DNA of 58,033 nt from Pelosinus sp. (lineage in GTDB: Bacteria; Bacillota; Negativicutes; Propionisporales; Propionisporaceae), in NCBI GenBank assembly GCA_021372375.1, contig JAJFUN010000193.1:1-58033 (forward strand), in the 5' to 3' direction. The notes beneath the pieces were generated by a model that was not told the origin of the DNA, did not search any database, and saw nothing but the letters and a program-made list of their open reading frames with translations. This document shows positions 1 to 6,278 of the stretch, one piece after another. The first letter of the stretch is position 1, and each line of letters opens with the position of its first letter. The position numbers were made by a program, and so were the translations under genes.

Positions 1-29
1 AAAAAAACAAGGGCGGCATTTCAGTGCCG
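1..29 (-). terminator. possible rho-independent terminator at window edge
   Basis: A 5-bp stem (CGGCA at 14-18, TGCCG at 25-29, 6-nt loop) is followed on the minus strand by a run of seven T at 7-1, with CCTTG-like bases between. It would end minus-strand transcription coming from the right. The stem is short, so this is only a candidate. Confidence 0.3.
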
Positions 30-60
30 AGTTAACTCATTTCTGAGCAACTTACACCAC

Positions 61-116
61 GAGCCACACCCTTGTATTTATTTATTATAGCATATTTATA
101 CAATTCCGTGTGGCTC
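61..116. repeat. inverted repeat with AT-rich loop
   Basis: GAGCCACAC (61-69) and GTGTGGCTC (108-116) are perfect 9-bp arms separated by 38 mostly A/T bases. Its role is unknown; it could be the end of a decayed mobile element, because a GACCCCAATTTT motif like the one ending the transposase remnant at about 1955-1975 follows at 139-150. Confidence 0.4.
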
Positions 117-153
117 ATCTCTCACAATTTCTATGGTAGACCCCAATTTTTCA

Positions 154-204
154 CCATTTTGTGGTAGCAACGAATCTAAATTTCATATGCTCCGAAGTCA
201 CTGA
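154..204 (+). pseudogene. 3' remnant of a small zinc-ribbon gene
   Basis: Reading plus from 154 gives PFCGSNESKF then six residues and a TGA. This matches the end of the intact 55-aa zinc-ribbon protein at 5463-5630 (PFCGSNESKSF). The rest of the gene is absent: the sequence to the left changes abruptly to a GACCCCAATTTTT motif. Together with the terminator at 215-244 and the ompH tail at 254-340 it forms a diverged copy of the 5596-5830 segment. Confidence 0.65.
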
Positions 205-214
205 GGTAAAAATA

Positions 215-244
215 GAGGGTAGCGGATGATTGTCCGTTACCCTC
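215..244. terminator. bidirectional terminator (left copy)
   Basis: A 12-bp stem (215-226 with 233-244, 6-nt loop, one G-T pair) is followed by ATTTTTTATTT on plus and an A/T stretch on minus. It is homologous to the terminator at 5709-5739. The third stem pair differs in both arms (G-C here, T-A there), a compensatory change that supports a working hairpin. Confidence 0.7.
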
Positions 245-253
245 ATTTTTTAT

Positions 254-340
254 TTACCCGTTATTTTTTCAATACATCGTCTGTAATATCCTGACCGCTA
301 TAAATGATGAAATTCTTATCTATCATAATTGTTAAGCATT
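254..340 (-). pseudogene. 3' remnant of an ompH/skp-like gene (left copy)
   Basis: The minus strand encodes TIMIDKNFIIYSGQDITDDV followed by LKK and a stop. The intact gene at 5745-6176 ends VIDKSVDIYGGQDITDDVLK then KITGK. One A is missing from the A-run (six instead of seven), so the reading frame stops four residues early. Homology ends just before the stop codon of the TPR gene at 346, so only about 28 codons remain. Confidence 0.65.
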
Positions 341-345
341 TTAGA

Positions 346-1455
346 TTATAGCCATTCCTTATAACTACTCCAATCGCCTTTTATGCGTGCATCTACTTTT
401 GACTTAACTTCATCCGGCAAATTAGGCATTTTAGATATTATAGTGTAATAATATAATGCTTTATCTTGATTTCCCATAAAATCATAAACTTGTCCTAAAT
501 TAAATTGTGAATCAAGAGGATCCCCTTTAAGTTCCAAGCATTTTTTAAAGTCTTCAATTGCCTCTGGATATTTCGCCATTAAAACATAAGCATTTCCACG
601 CCCTGCATAGAAAATCGCTTGACTTGAATCCAATTTTATAGCTTGGTTCTCATCTGACAAAGCAGATTTTGCATTCTTTATTTTTATATACGAAAATCCA
701 CGTTCATGATAATAAAAAGCCGCATTAGGTTTAAGTTCAATTGCCTTAGACATTGCGCTGACTGCCTGTGAATAATCTCCCATTTCGGCATTCGCATAAG
801 CCAACTCATAATAATTGTCAAAGTTCTTTGTTTGGAGCCTGATGGCATTAGAAAAAGATTCCCGTGTCTTTTCGTAGTTTCTATTTGCTTTATATGAATA
901 TCCTTGTTTAGACCATTCGCGACCAGTCAATTTGTTTAATTTTATTGATTTTAATATATCTAAAAAAGCCTGCATTTCTTGCTCACTATTCTCTTCTTTG
1001 GCTATTGCACTAACATCCAATATTGTATCATTAATCCAAAATGCCGCCTTTAACATAACCTCCCTACCGCCATCTTTTCTGGGATATGAAAAAGTTGCTA
1101 TATTTGCATCCTGATTGGCTATTGTATCTTTTTTTACTGATAAAACTTTAACGTCCGAACGCTTCGAATAGAATGCATTGATATACATTTCCAGCAACTG
1201 ATCATATTCAGAATTGCCTAAAGCTAAAGGAAATGGAGGCATAGCGCTAAAAACTATCCTTCCATATTTCTCATTATCAAATGCTCTAAACAACAATGTC
1301 TCATGTCCAGGACCACCGCCATATGAAACTTTCCATGCATCCGGAATAATAAGAGAAATCCCATATTCGGAATTTTCAACCACTTGAGCACAAGCCGTTG
1401 GTACACACAGCATAAGATTAAAAACTAAACACAGTAATATGACTACTCTAACCAT
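346..1455 (-). CDS. secreted TPR-repeat protein
   Basis: A 369-aa protein of unknown specific function. Residues 1-24 form a signal peptide (hydrophobic core LLCLVFNLMLCV, cleavage likely after CAQ or TACA), so it is probably periplasmic. Residues about 27-170 resemble the PsbP/DUF1795-like fold that often opens with an 'F/YGISL..P..W' motif (here YGISLIIPDAWKV). Residues about 185-350 are four or so tetratricopeptide repeats (for example NYYELAYANAEMGDYSQAVS and the A-x-x-x-Y-x-x-A-I pattern), which mediate protein contacts. It lies between two ompH gene tails and may have been co-transcribed with an ompH-like gene that is now broken. No strong Shine-Dalgarno is close to the ATG; GAGGATGG lies about 15 nt upstream. 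Confidence 0.75.
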   Translation of the reverse strand: MVRVVILLCLVFNLMLCVPTACAQVVENSEYGISLIIPDAWKVSYGGGPGHETLLFRAFDNEKYGRIVFSAMPPFPLALGNSEYDQLLEMYINAFYSKRSDVKVLSVKKDTIANQDANIATFSYPRKDGGREVMLKAAFWINDTILDVSAIAKEENSEQEMQAFLDILKSIKLNKLTGREWSKQGYSYKANRNYEKTRESFSNAIRLQTKNFDNYYELAYANAEMGDYSQAVSAMSKAIELKPNAAFYYHERGFSYIKIKNAKSALSDENQAIKLDSSQAIFYAGRGNAYVLMAKYPEAIEDFKKCLELKGDPLDSQFNLGQVYDFMGNQDKALYYYTIISKMPNLPDEVKSKVDARIKGDWSSYKEWL

Positions 1456-1488
1456 ATTCTATAATCGCCATCCTCATTAATTGGTTAT

Positions 1489-1530
1489 TTACCCGTTATT
1501 TTTTTCAATACTTCTTCTGTAATATTCTTA
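1489..1530 (-). pseudogene. 3' remnant of a second ompH/skp-like gene
   Basis: The minus strand reads NITEEVLKKITGK and a TAA stop, the same ending as the intact ompH at 5745 (DITDDVLKKITGK). Upstream sequence is replaced at about 1523-1530 by the oppositely oriented transposase remnant. It sits about 35 nt upstream of the TPR gene, suggesting an ancestral ompH-TPR gene pair that a transposon insertion later cut. Confidence 0.6.
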
Positions 1531-1957
1531 TTTTACTGGTCTTTCTGGAGTTGTGGATATTGATTTCATTCTTGATATTTTAAGTTCAAACAGCAATCAT
1601 GCCGTTTCCCAATATTGCTCAATGATTGGTGTCCCTGTAAACAAAACCGATTTTAAAAATGAAATTGCCGTGCCACCTCAACCTCTAGCAATAGAAGTCG
1701 CTAATCCTCCTCTTACCTGGGGAGAACTTATTAACAAAATATCTCAGGAGCAAGACATCGGACTAGATCAGCTTTTAGGAAAATGCCGCATACGTAATAT
1801 CGTCGCTGCCCGACGGCAACTAGTTTTTTATGCTTTACAAAACAATCTTTTAACACGTCAACAACTTGCAGAAAAACTGCTTGTCACCCCTTCCCGTATC
1901 ACTCAAATGTATTATCAATTTGCAAGCCAAGAAAATAACTCAATAACTAAGGCCTGA
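1523..1957 (+). pseudogene. C-terminal remnant of a REP-associated (Y1/RAYT-type) transposase
   Basis: The frame opens after a stop at 1520-1522 and reads YSYFTGLSGVVDIDFILDIL onward; a GTG at 1553 gives 134 aa. The G-V-V-D-x-D-F-I-L-D-I-L segment is the linker typically found after the catalytic Y1 HUH domain of long RAYT-like transposases. The last about 60 residues (RQQLAEKLLVTPSRITQMYY) form a helix-turn-helix like the DnaA-type domain these proteins carry. The catalytic domain (HUH and Tyr) is absent, so the gene is dead. The CTGACCCCAATTTT motif right after the stop resembles known ends of such elements. Assignment is from motif memory, not a search. Confidence 0.6.
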
Positions 1958-2013
1958 CCCCAATTTTCCCCAGCTAAAATTGCTTTTTTATCGCCATCGC
2001 CTCACCAGTCCAT

Positions 2014-2052
2014 AAAAAAAAGACGCGGAGTAGTATAAACTATCTTCCACGT
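2014..2052 (-). terminator. terminator of the integrase gene
   Basis: On the minus strand ACGTGGA pairs with TCCGCGT (one G-U), then eight T follow. It begins 2 nt after the integrase stop codon. Confidence 0.7.
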
Positions 2053-2053
2053 T

Positions 2054-2602
2054 TTAAAGGTTCAGACTAATATATACGTTGTCGAGTTCTTCCTTGGTAA
2101 TGCCAATATAGGATAAAGTCACACTTGGCGCGGAGTGATTAAGAAGTTTTTGAATTCTAGTAATATCCGTACCATTAATATATGCGTGATATCCAAATGT
2201 TTTACGTAATGTGTGAGTTCCTATTGATTCCGTTATACCTACTGTTTTTGCTCCTTCACTTAAAATCCTGTATGCTTGTACCCTTGTTATTGGTTTATTG
2301 CCTTTACGACTAGCGAATAATGTTCCTGTGGTGATACCTGTTGATTTTAGATATTCATTAATCGCTTTCTTACAAGTTTCGGATAAAGGAAAGTCTTTCA
2401 TCTTACCCGTCTTTTGTTCGCGAATGCTGATTCTATCTTGGTTCTTCACATTTTCGACAGTGAGTTTTAATAAGTCGGATATGCGTAAACCACTATTGAT
2501 TCCGAGTACGAATAATAAATAATCGCGGATATTTTGATTTTTTAAATATGCTTTTAGAGCAGTTATTTGTTTTTTATTACGTATTGGCTCAACCAGTTCC
2601 AC
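2054..2602 (-). CDS. tyrosine recombinase/integrase
   Basis: A 182-aa catalytic-domain-only tyrosine recombinase. Visible active-site elements are the first Arg in SGLRISDLL, a Lys in REQKTGKMK, the H-x-x-R box (HTLRKT), the second His in LLNHSAPSVT and the nucleophile Tyr in LSYIG. The frame extends upstream to 2779 (241 aa), but a GTG at 2602 is preceded by AGAGGTGAT and by a promoter at 2642-2670, while the extension overlaps another operon's terminator; the short form is preferred. Such short integrases lack the N-terminal SAM-like DNA-binding domain of XerC/D and occur in Firmicute mobile elements. It probably moves or once moved the 2-5.6 kb element with the two genes to its right. Confidence 0.85.
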   Translation of the reverse strand: MELVEPIRNKKQITALKAYLKNQNIRDYLLFVLGINSGLRISDLLKLTVENVKNQDRISIREQKTGKMKDFPLSETCKKAINEYLKSTGITTGTLFASRKGNKPITRVQAYRILSEGAKTVGITESIGTHTLRKTFGYHAYINGTDITRIQKLLNHSAPSVTLSYIGITKEELDNVYISLNL

Positions 2603-2641
2603 AATATCACCTCTAAATTCAATGTACCTTGTTATATAATT

Positions 2642-2670
2642 ATTATATATTGTAATACATTCAGCGTAAA
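2642..2670 (-). promoter_or_regulatory. promoter of the integrase gene
   Basis: On the minus strand TTTACG (2665-2670), a 17-nt spacer and TATAAT (2642-2647) lie about 40 nt before the GTG start at 2602. The -10 is perfect and the -35 matches at four of six positions. Confidence 0.55.
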
Positions 2671-2779
2671 CGGACTCTAGATATTTTATTGAAGATGTTA
2701 TACGAAGGTAACTGCTGGTTATATTCGTGATTATTTTCCCAAAGTAACAGAATATAAGTGTGATACTTTGAGAAATCAT

Positions 2780-2808
2780 AAAAAAATGTCCCGCGATTCG
2801 AGGGACAT
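2780..2808 (-). terminator. terminator after the sigma-like/zinc protein operon
   Basis: On the minus strand ATGTCCC and GGGACAT form a 7-bp stem with a 9-nt loop, followed by seven T. It lies 60 nt after the stop of the C2H2 protein gene and separates that operon from the integrase. Confidence 0.8.
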
Positions 2809-2867
2809 CTGTTGTGGTACTAGATACGTTATTGATTTTTTTCTGGCGATGATGAATATTGTAAAAT

Positions 2868-3170
2868 CTATTTGCCTGTTATGTCATCCCAGTCATCCGC
2901 CATTTCTAAATTGGGGTCTTCTTCATGAATTATATGCTCCTCGGTATAATGTTTTGGTTTGCCATATTTCTCTACCAATTTATTAAACTGTGGCTTTATC
3001 TCCATCATGGAAATAAAATAAGGTGCTGCTGGCCAACGTAATTGATGCCCTCTTAATAATTTGTGAAAGGGGTCTTCTTTCTTAGCGATATGCTGTTTTA
3101 GTTTCGTGCTGCTTTTAGGGTGACCCCGGAAGTCTTTTTGACAAATAGGACAAATATCTATTGATTTCAT
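2868..3170 (-). CDS. small C2H2-type zinc protein of a mobile element
   Basis: A 100-aa protein. Residues about 5-35 contain CPICQKDFRGHP followed by a basic stretch and two His (QHIAKKEDPFHK), a C-x2-C ... H ... H arrangement suggesting one zinc finger for nucleic-acid binding. The tail is acidic (EEDPNLEMADDWDD). An ATG at 3170 has GGGGAG 8 nt upstream and lies 1 nt after the TAA of the sigma-like gene, so the two are tightly coupled; upstream in-frame ATGs at 3191 and 3221 lack a good site. No family is recognised. Function is inferred only from the finger and its neighbours. Confidence 0.65.
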   Translation of the reverse strand: MKSIDICPICQKDFRGHPKSSTKLKQHIAKKEDPFHKLLRGHQLRWPAAPYFISMMEIKPQFNKLVEKYGKPKHYTEEHIIHEEDPNLEMADDWDDITGK

Positions 3171-3171
3171 G

Positions 3172-4038
3172 TTAGTTGCTCCCCTCTTCATATTGTTGCC
3201 ATAGCGTTTTAAGTTCTTCAATCTTACGATATACCGTCATGCGACTGGTTTTCATATACTTGGCGATTTCCGTTATTGGTAATCTCTCGGTTATGAGTAA
3301 ACCCAATAACATACTTTGCTCTTTGGTCAATTGGGTTTTTATAAAGGTCTCTATATGTTTGTCCATTATGATTACGTCTAAATTGGCACGGTTTTCAAAA
3401 TGCTCTTTTAATGTTGGTTCTACCTGTAGTAACATGGTTAACTCCTCCTCATTATTAAAATCTAGTTGCTGGATAGATAGATTTTGATACATTTTATGGT
3501 TATAGCGGTTAATAATATTGCCAGTCAAATTTTTGACCGCCTGTTTATAATAAGCAGCGAAGTCTCTGGTATTTCTATTTTGTGCGTTAGGTGTCCATTG
3601 GTGAATGGCTTTTATTAATACGGGATAAAGTACGTCTTGTAAGTGATAATATTGATGGTCGATTAAAAATAGTTTTTTGGCGGAAACGGGGAGTCCGCGA
3701 ATAACGTATTTATTAAGGTAGGAATACGTAAGGTTTTTTAAGTATTTATCCCATGCCTGATTAAAATAGGTCTCGTCATTGGTATCTTTATACTGGATGA
3801 GTAAGGTGTTGAGGGTTTCAAAATCTAGTCGTTTCCAACTATTAATAATTTCTCTTTCTTTTAAACGCCGTTGCCATTCTTCGCGTTTGGCTTGATGTTC
3901 GCGTTGTTCTTGCTCATATTCTTCTGGGGTAAGTATCATCCCGGAAATTGGCGATGTGCGTAATTTACCTACTGCTTCCCAAATTTCATCAAGTTCTCGT
4001 TGTTTTTCGGGTGTGATTGGTTTAATTTTTAGTTTCAT
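3172..4038 (-). CDS. sigma-70-like / HTH DNA-binding protein
   Basis: A 288-aa protein with CGGAGG 7 nt before its ATG. Residues 1-75 are charged and probably coiled coil (EYEQEQREHQAKREEWQRRL). Residues about 115-190 contain YYHLQDVLYPVLIKAIHQW, which resembles sigma region 2 (the 'DLxQxGxxGLxxAI' helix). Residues 235-285 form a region-4-like helix-turn-helix (ERLPITEIAKYMKTSRMTVY). This layout suggests a divergent sigma factor or a phage/ICE regulator that redirects RNA polymerase to element genes. It is first gene of a two-gene unit with the C2H2 protein. Repeated and inverted motifs just upstream may be its operator. Sigma identity is inferred, not proven. Confidence 0.6.
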   Translation of the reverse strand: MKLKIKPITPEKQRELDEIWEAVGKLRTSPISGMILTPEEYEQEQREHQAKREEWQRRLKEREIINSWKRLDFETLNTLLIQYKDTNDETYFNQAWDKYLKNLTYSYLNKYVIRGLPVSAKKLFLIDHQYYHLQDVLYPVLIKAIHQWTPNAQNRNTRDFAAYYKQAVKNLTGNIINRYNHKMYQNLSIQQLDFNNEEELTMLLQVEPTLKEHFENRANLDVIIMDKHIETFIKTQLTKEQSMLLGLLITERLPITEIAKYMKTSRMTVYRKIEELKTLWQQYEEGSN

Positions 4039-4045
4039 AATATAA

Positions 4046-4141
4046 TCCTCCGTTTGATTTTTTTAATATTTTTTTGTGGTGATGAATTGTCCATATTAAA
4101 CTCAAACGGTAGGAGTTTATTAACAATTATTTGTGGTGATG
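4046..4141 (-). promoter_or_regulatory. operator-like repeats upstream of the sigma-like gene
   Basis: Two direct copies of TTTGTGGTGATG (4073-4084 and 4130-4141, 57 bp apart) and one inverted pair (TCCTCCGTTTGA near 4046, TCAAACGGTAGGA near 4101) lie directly before the gene. This arrangement suggests control, perhaps self-control, of the operon. No clear -35/-10 pair was found. Confidence 0.4.
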
Positions 4142-4174
4142 GTAAAAAAATAAAGTCGAGGTGTGTCTCGACTT
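4142..4174 (-). terminator. minus-strand terminator upstream of the sigma-like operon
   Basis: AAGTCGAG and CTCGACTT (4153-4174) make a perfect 8-bp stem with a 6-nt loop, followed on minus by TATTTTTTT. No gene on the minus strand reads into it, so it either ends a non-coding transcript from the repeat region to its right or insulates the operon. A further small hairpin GCGTAG-TG-CTACGC lies beside it at 4187-4200. Confidence 0.75.
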
Positions 4175-4244
4175 AGTTTACGCTGCGCGTAGTGCTACGC
4201 TTTGCTTCGCACTGTTTGCTCTTCTTTTTTATATATTTTTATTA

Positions 4245-4480
4245 TTGATGTCTAAGTGTCTAATTGATTAACTATGAGTGCGTAAATAATTATTATTTTG
4301 CGGCGGTAAAAATATATCTTGTACTAGTAACGCGGGTGCTGTTATTAAAAATACTATATATTGTGTTGTTTGTTTAACTATAAATATATGTTTTTCCGAT
4401 TTTTAAATTTAATATTTAAATATTACAAAAATGTAAAAGTGTAACATAGTTTTAGTAATTTTTTGAAAAATATTTTAAAT
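4245..4480. repeat. long degenerate direct repeat, copy A
   Basis: First, partly decayed copy of a roughly 290-325 bp unit. Shared blocks in order are TAATTATTATTTTG (about 4287), TATTAAAAATACTATATATTG, an ATATATGTTTTTCC block, the 14-bp palindrome AATATTTAAATATT (4411-4424), a GTGTAACATAGTTTT block, and a final poly-A/T block. No ORF is conserved between copies, so the unit is non-coding DNA. Confidence 0.75.
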
Positions 4481-4798
4481 TGCTGTTTGGACGGTTGGTG
4501 GTAAAAATACTATGAAGTATTGAATTGTATAGTTTGATTGAGTTTTAGTGCGTAAGTAATTATTATTTTGGAGTGTATGGTTTGTATTGGAACAAATGCT
4601 TTTGGCGGTATTGGCGGTTAAATAATGATACTTTTGAATATCGGCGGCAAATGCATTTTGCTCTATTTATTTTAAAAATACGATATATTGCGCGGTTGCT
4701 GTAACTATTAATATATGCTTTTCCGTTTTTTAAATTTAATATTTAAATATTACAAAGTTGTGAAAGTGTAACATAGTTTTGGCGATTTTTAAAAATAT
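4481..4798. repeat. long degenerate direct repeat, copy B
   Basis: Second copy of the unit; palindrome AATATTTAAATATT at 4738-4751, 327 bp after copy A. It carries an internal insertion (about 30-40 bp of GGCGGTATTGGCGG-rich sequence) relative to copy C. The block GTGAAAGTGTAACATAGTTT follows the palindrome. Confidence 0.8.
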
Positions 4799-5093
4799 TT
4801 TTTATTGGTCACTTTGGCGAGTTATGATAAAAATATCTCAGTGTATTGATTTGTATGGTCTGATTGAATTTGACAAAGTAAATAATTATTATTTTGGCGG
4901 TATTGTTTTAGTTGGTATTGGAGCAAATGCCGCTTTTGCTATTTTGCGCGTTGTTATTTTAAAATACTTATATACTGGGTGGCTTGTGCAACTATTAATA
5001 TATGTTTTTCCATTCTTTAAATTTAATATTTAAATATTACAAAATCGCGAAAGTGTAACATAGTTTTTAAACATTTTTAAAAAATATTTTTTA
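4799..5093. repeat. long degenerate direct repeat, copy C
   Basis: Third copy; palindrome AATATTTAAATATT at 5025-5038, 287 bp after copy B. An 84-codon frame (4779-5033) crosses it but has no ribosome binding site and is not kept in the other copies. The array ends at about 5093, where the GTGAC-motif region starts. Confidence 0.8.
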
Positions 5094-5100
5094 CCCTTGA

Positions 5101-5124
5101 CCCTGTAGAATAAATTCTATAGGG
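5101..5124. other. 11-bp hairpin
   Basis: CCCTGTAGAAT (5101-5111) and ATTCTATAGGG (5114-5124) pair over 11 bp with one G-U and a 2-nt loop. No T-run follows, so it is not an obvious terminator; it borders the GTGAC cluster. Confidence 0.45.
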
Positions 5125-5128
5125 TAAC

Positions 5129-5292
5129 GTGACATGTGACAGGAGTTTTGTCACTAGTAGAATTGTTTAACGTGGTCAAATTTTTGACTCGGTCACTAGT
5201 ATCACTGTTTAATTTAGATTTGTTCCGGAGAGATTATTAATAGTATCTATTGTATAGGTTAAACGTATTTTAACTGTGATTATTCTAGTGAC
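5129..5292. promoter_or_regulatory. cluster of GTGAC/GTCAC motifs
   Basis: GTGAC or its complement occurs at 5130, 5136, 5150, 5192 and 5288. Two of the sites are 21-bp near copies of the pattern GTCACTAGTA-n5-TGTTTAA (5150-5170 and 5192-5212) spaced 42 bp apart. This looks like binding sites for one regulator or a replication/partition initiator (iterons). Function is inferred only from spacing and repetition. Confidence 0.45.
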
Positions 5293-5388
5293 TCTGTTTG
5301 TTTAATTTGATTATTATTTAAGGTGATAGATTCAATAAAACCTTGATTTTACTGGTTTCATGATAAATTACATAAAAAGAGTATAAGA

Positions 5389-5425
5389 GACGAAAACACC
5401 GTTTTCGTCATCACCGCGAGGTGAT
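5389..5425 (+). other. two tandem perfect hairpins in the leader of a small gene
   Basis: GACGAAAAC-ACC-GTTTTCGTC (5389-5409, 9 bp) is followed directly by ATCACC-GCGA-GGTGAT (5410-5425, 6 bp with a GNRA tetraloop). They end 20 nt before the AAGGAGG of the zinc-ribbon gene. There is no T-run, so they look like a structured 5' leader or a small structured RNA, not a terminator. Confidence 0.55.
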
Positions 5426-5462
5426 ATATTAGAATTATTATTACTAAGGAGGTTTTATTGAT

Positions 5463-5630
5463 ATGTACGATAACATAAGGAAATGTCCGAATTGTGGTAG
5501 TGATGCACCTTGTATGGGTGATTTAAGAAAATGTAAGGATTGTGGTAGTACTTATTGTGGCAACTGCTCTGGTAATGGCTATGGAGGTACTTGTCCGTTT
5601 TGCGGAAGTAATGAATCTAAGTCATTCTGA
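5463..5630 (+). CDS. 55-aa cysteine-rich zinc-ribbon protein
   Basis: An ATG with AAGGAGG 10 nt upstream starts a 55-aa protein with nine Cys: C8xxC11, C17, C24xxC27, C32xxC35 and C44xxC47. This can bind two zinc ions, as in double zinc ribbons, and the spacing C24xxC27-x4-C32xxC35 is RING/treble-clef-like. It is plus strand, opposite to its neighbours, with two hairpins in its leader and the bidirectional terminator 5709-5739 behind it. A broken copy of its end lies at 154-204. No name can be given; small proteins like this are often subunits or regulators in mobile elements. The real start and frame are well supported by the Shine-Dalgarno and by the duplicated remnant. Confidence 0.7.
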   Translation: MYDNIRKCPNCGSDAPCMGDLRKCKDCGSTYCGNCSGNGYGGTCPFCGSNESKSF

Positions 5631-5708
5631 GCGATTTTTTTATTATTACATATAGGAAAATATTTACATTGCGATTTCGTATTACTAGCAGTCACTGAGA
5701 TAAAAATA

Positions 5709-5739
5709 GATGGTAACGGAATGATTGTCCGTTACCATC
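5709..5739. terminator. bidirectional terminator between zinc-ribbon gene and ompH
   Basis: A perfect 12-bp stem (5709-5720 with 5728-5739, 7-nt loop) is followed by ATTTTTTATTT on plus and CTATTTTTATC on minus. It serves the convergent zinc-ribbon gene and the ompH gene. A diverged copy with a compensatory change is at 215-244. Confidence 0.85.
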
Positions 5740-5744
5740 ATTTT

Positions 5745-6176
5745 TTATTTACCCGTTATTTTTTTGAGTACATCATCCGTAATATCCTGACCGCCATAGA
5801 TATCAACGCTTTTATCAATTACCATTGCTATACCTTTTGCATCAGCCACTTCTTTTACAGCGGCATTTACTTTATCGCGAATGGCATTTAGAAGTTCAAG
5901 TTTCTTTTGTTGTAAACTTTGGTCAAGTTTTTGAGAATAAGCTTTTTTCTCATCATCACTCATAGTCGCTGATTTATCTTTAAAATCGTCTTGCGCTTGT
6001 TTGACGGCTGCTTTATAGGTTTCATTAGCTTGGGCCATATCTGGATGTTGATTGATTAATTGCTGGTAGTTGGCTACTGCAATTGGTAATTGAGCAGCGT
6101 ATGTAGTATTATTTGTGAAAGCTAGCACAGCCAATAAAACGAACACTGAGAGTAAGATATTTTTAAGTTTTATCAT
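5745..6176 (-). CDS. OmpH/Skp-like periplasmic chaperone
   Basis: A 143-aa protein with a signal peptide (residues 1-27, IKLKNILLSVFVLLAVLAF ... TTYA-AQ). The mature part is a long, charged, helical coiled coil (KQAQDDFKDKSATMSDDEKK ... LQQKKLELLNAIRDKVNAAV) with the family's C-terminal region 'GIAMVIDKSVDIYGGQDIT'. Skp/OmpH proteins are trimeric holdases that escort unfolded outer-membrane proteins to the BAM complex. It follows the immunity gene by 95 nt, on the same strand, at the end of the two-partner secretion locus, where it could assist TpsB folding. Two broken copies of its 3' end (254-340, 1489-1530) show past duplication. OmpH genes in Negativicutes usually also occur near bamA, so this may be an accessory paralogue. 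Confidence 0.85.
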   Translation of the reverse strand: MIKLKNILLSVFVLLAVLAFTNNTTYAAQLPIAVANYQQLINQHPDMAQANETYKAAVKQAQDDFKDKSATMSDDEKKAYSQKLDQSLQQKKLELLNAIRDKVNAAVKEVADAKGIAMVIDKSVDIYGGQDITDDVLKKITGK

Positions 6177-6255
6177 TGAAAATTCCCCGTTCTAATTTTA
6201 ATTTGTTTGTGGATCAGCGAATTCTTACATCCGCTGGCCTATTTTTAAATTTTTC

Positions 6256-6278
6256 TATGTAAGTTTTATTCTTACATA
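6256..6278 (-). other. hairpin overlapping the immunity gene stop
   Basis: TATGTAAG and CTTACATA form a perfect 8-bp stem with a 7-nt loop across the stop codon at 6272-6274. The minus strand continues GAAAAATTTAAAAAT, so termination would be weak; it may stabilise the 3' end of the message. Confidence 0.35.

Noticed and set aside
4779..5033. 84-codon plus-strand frame in the repeat region
   Set aside because: No ribosome binding site, hydrophobic low-complexity translation caused by AT-richness, and the frame is not kept in the other two repeat copies.
4245..5093. Long direct repeats considered as a CRISPR array
   Set aside because: Units are about 300 bp with no short repeat-spacer pattern, and no cas genes are in the window.
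154..5830. Flanking ompH/zinc-ribbon copies considered as attL/attR of the integrase element
   Set aside because: The copies are clearly diverged with no identical core, and a third ompH tail lies inside. Old duplication is simpler; an att site is not ruled out.
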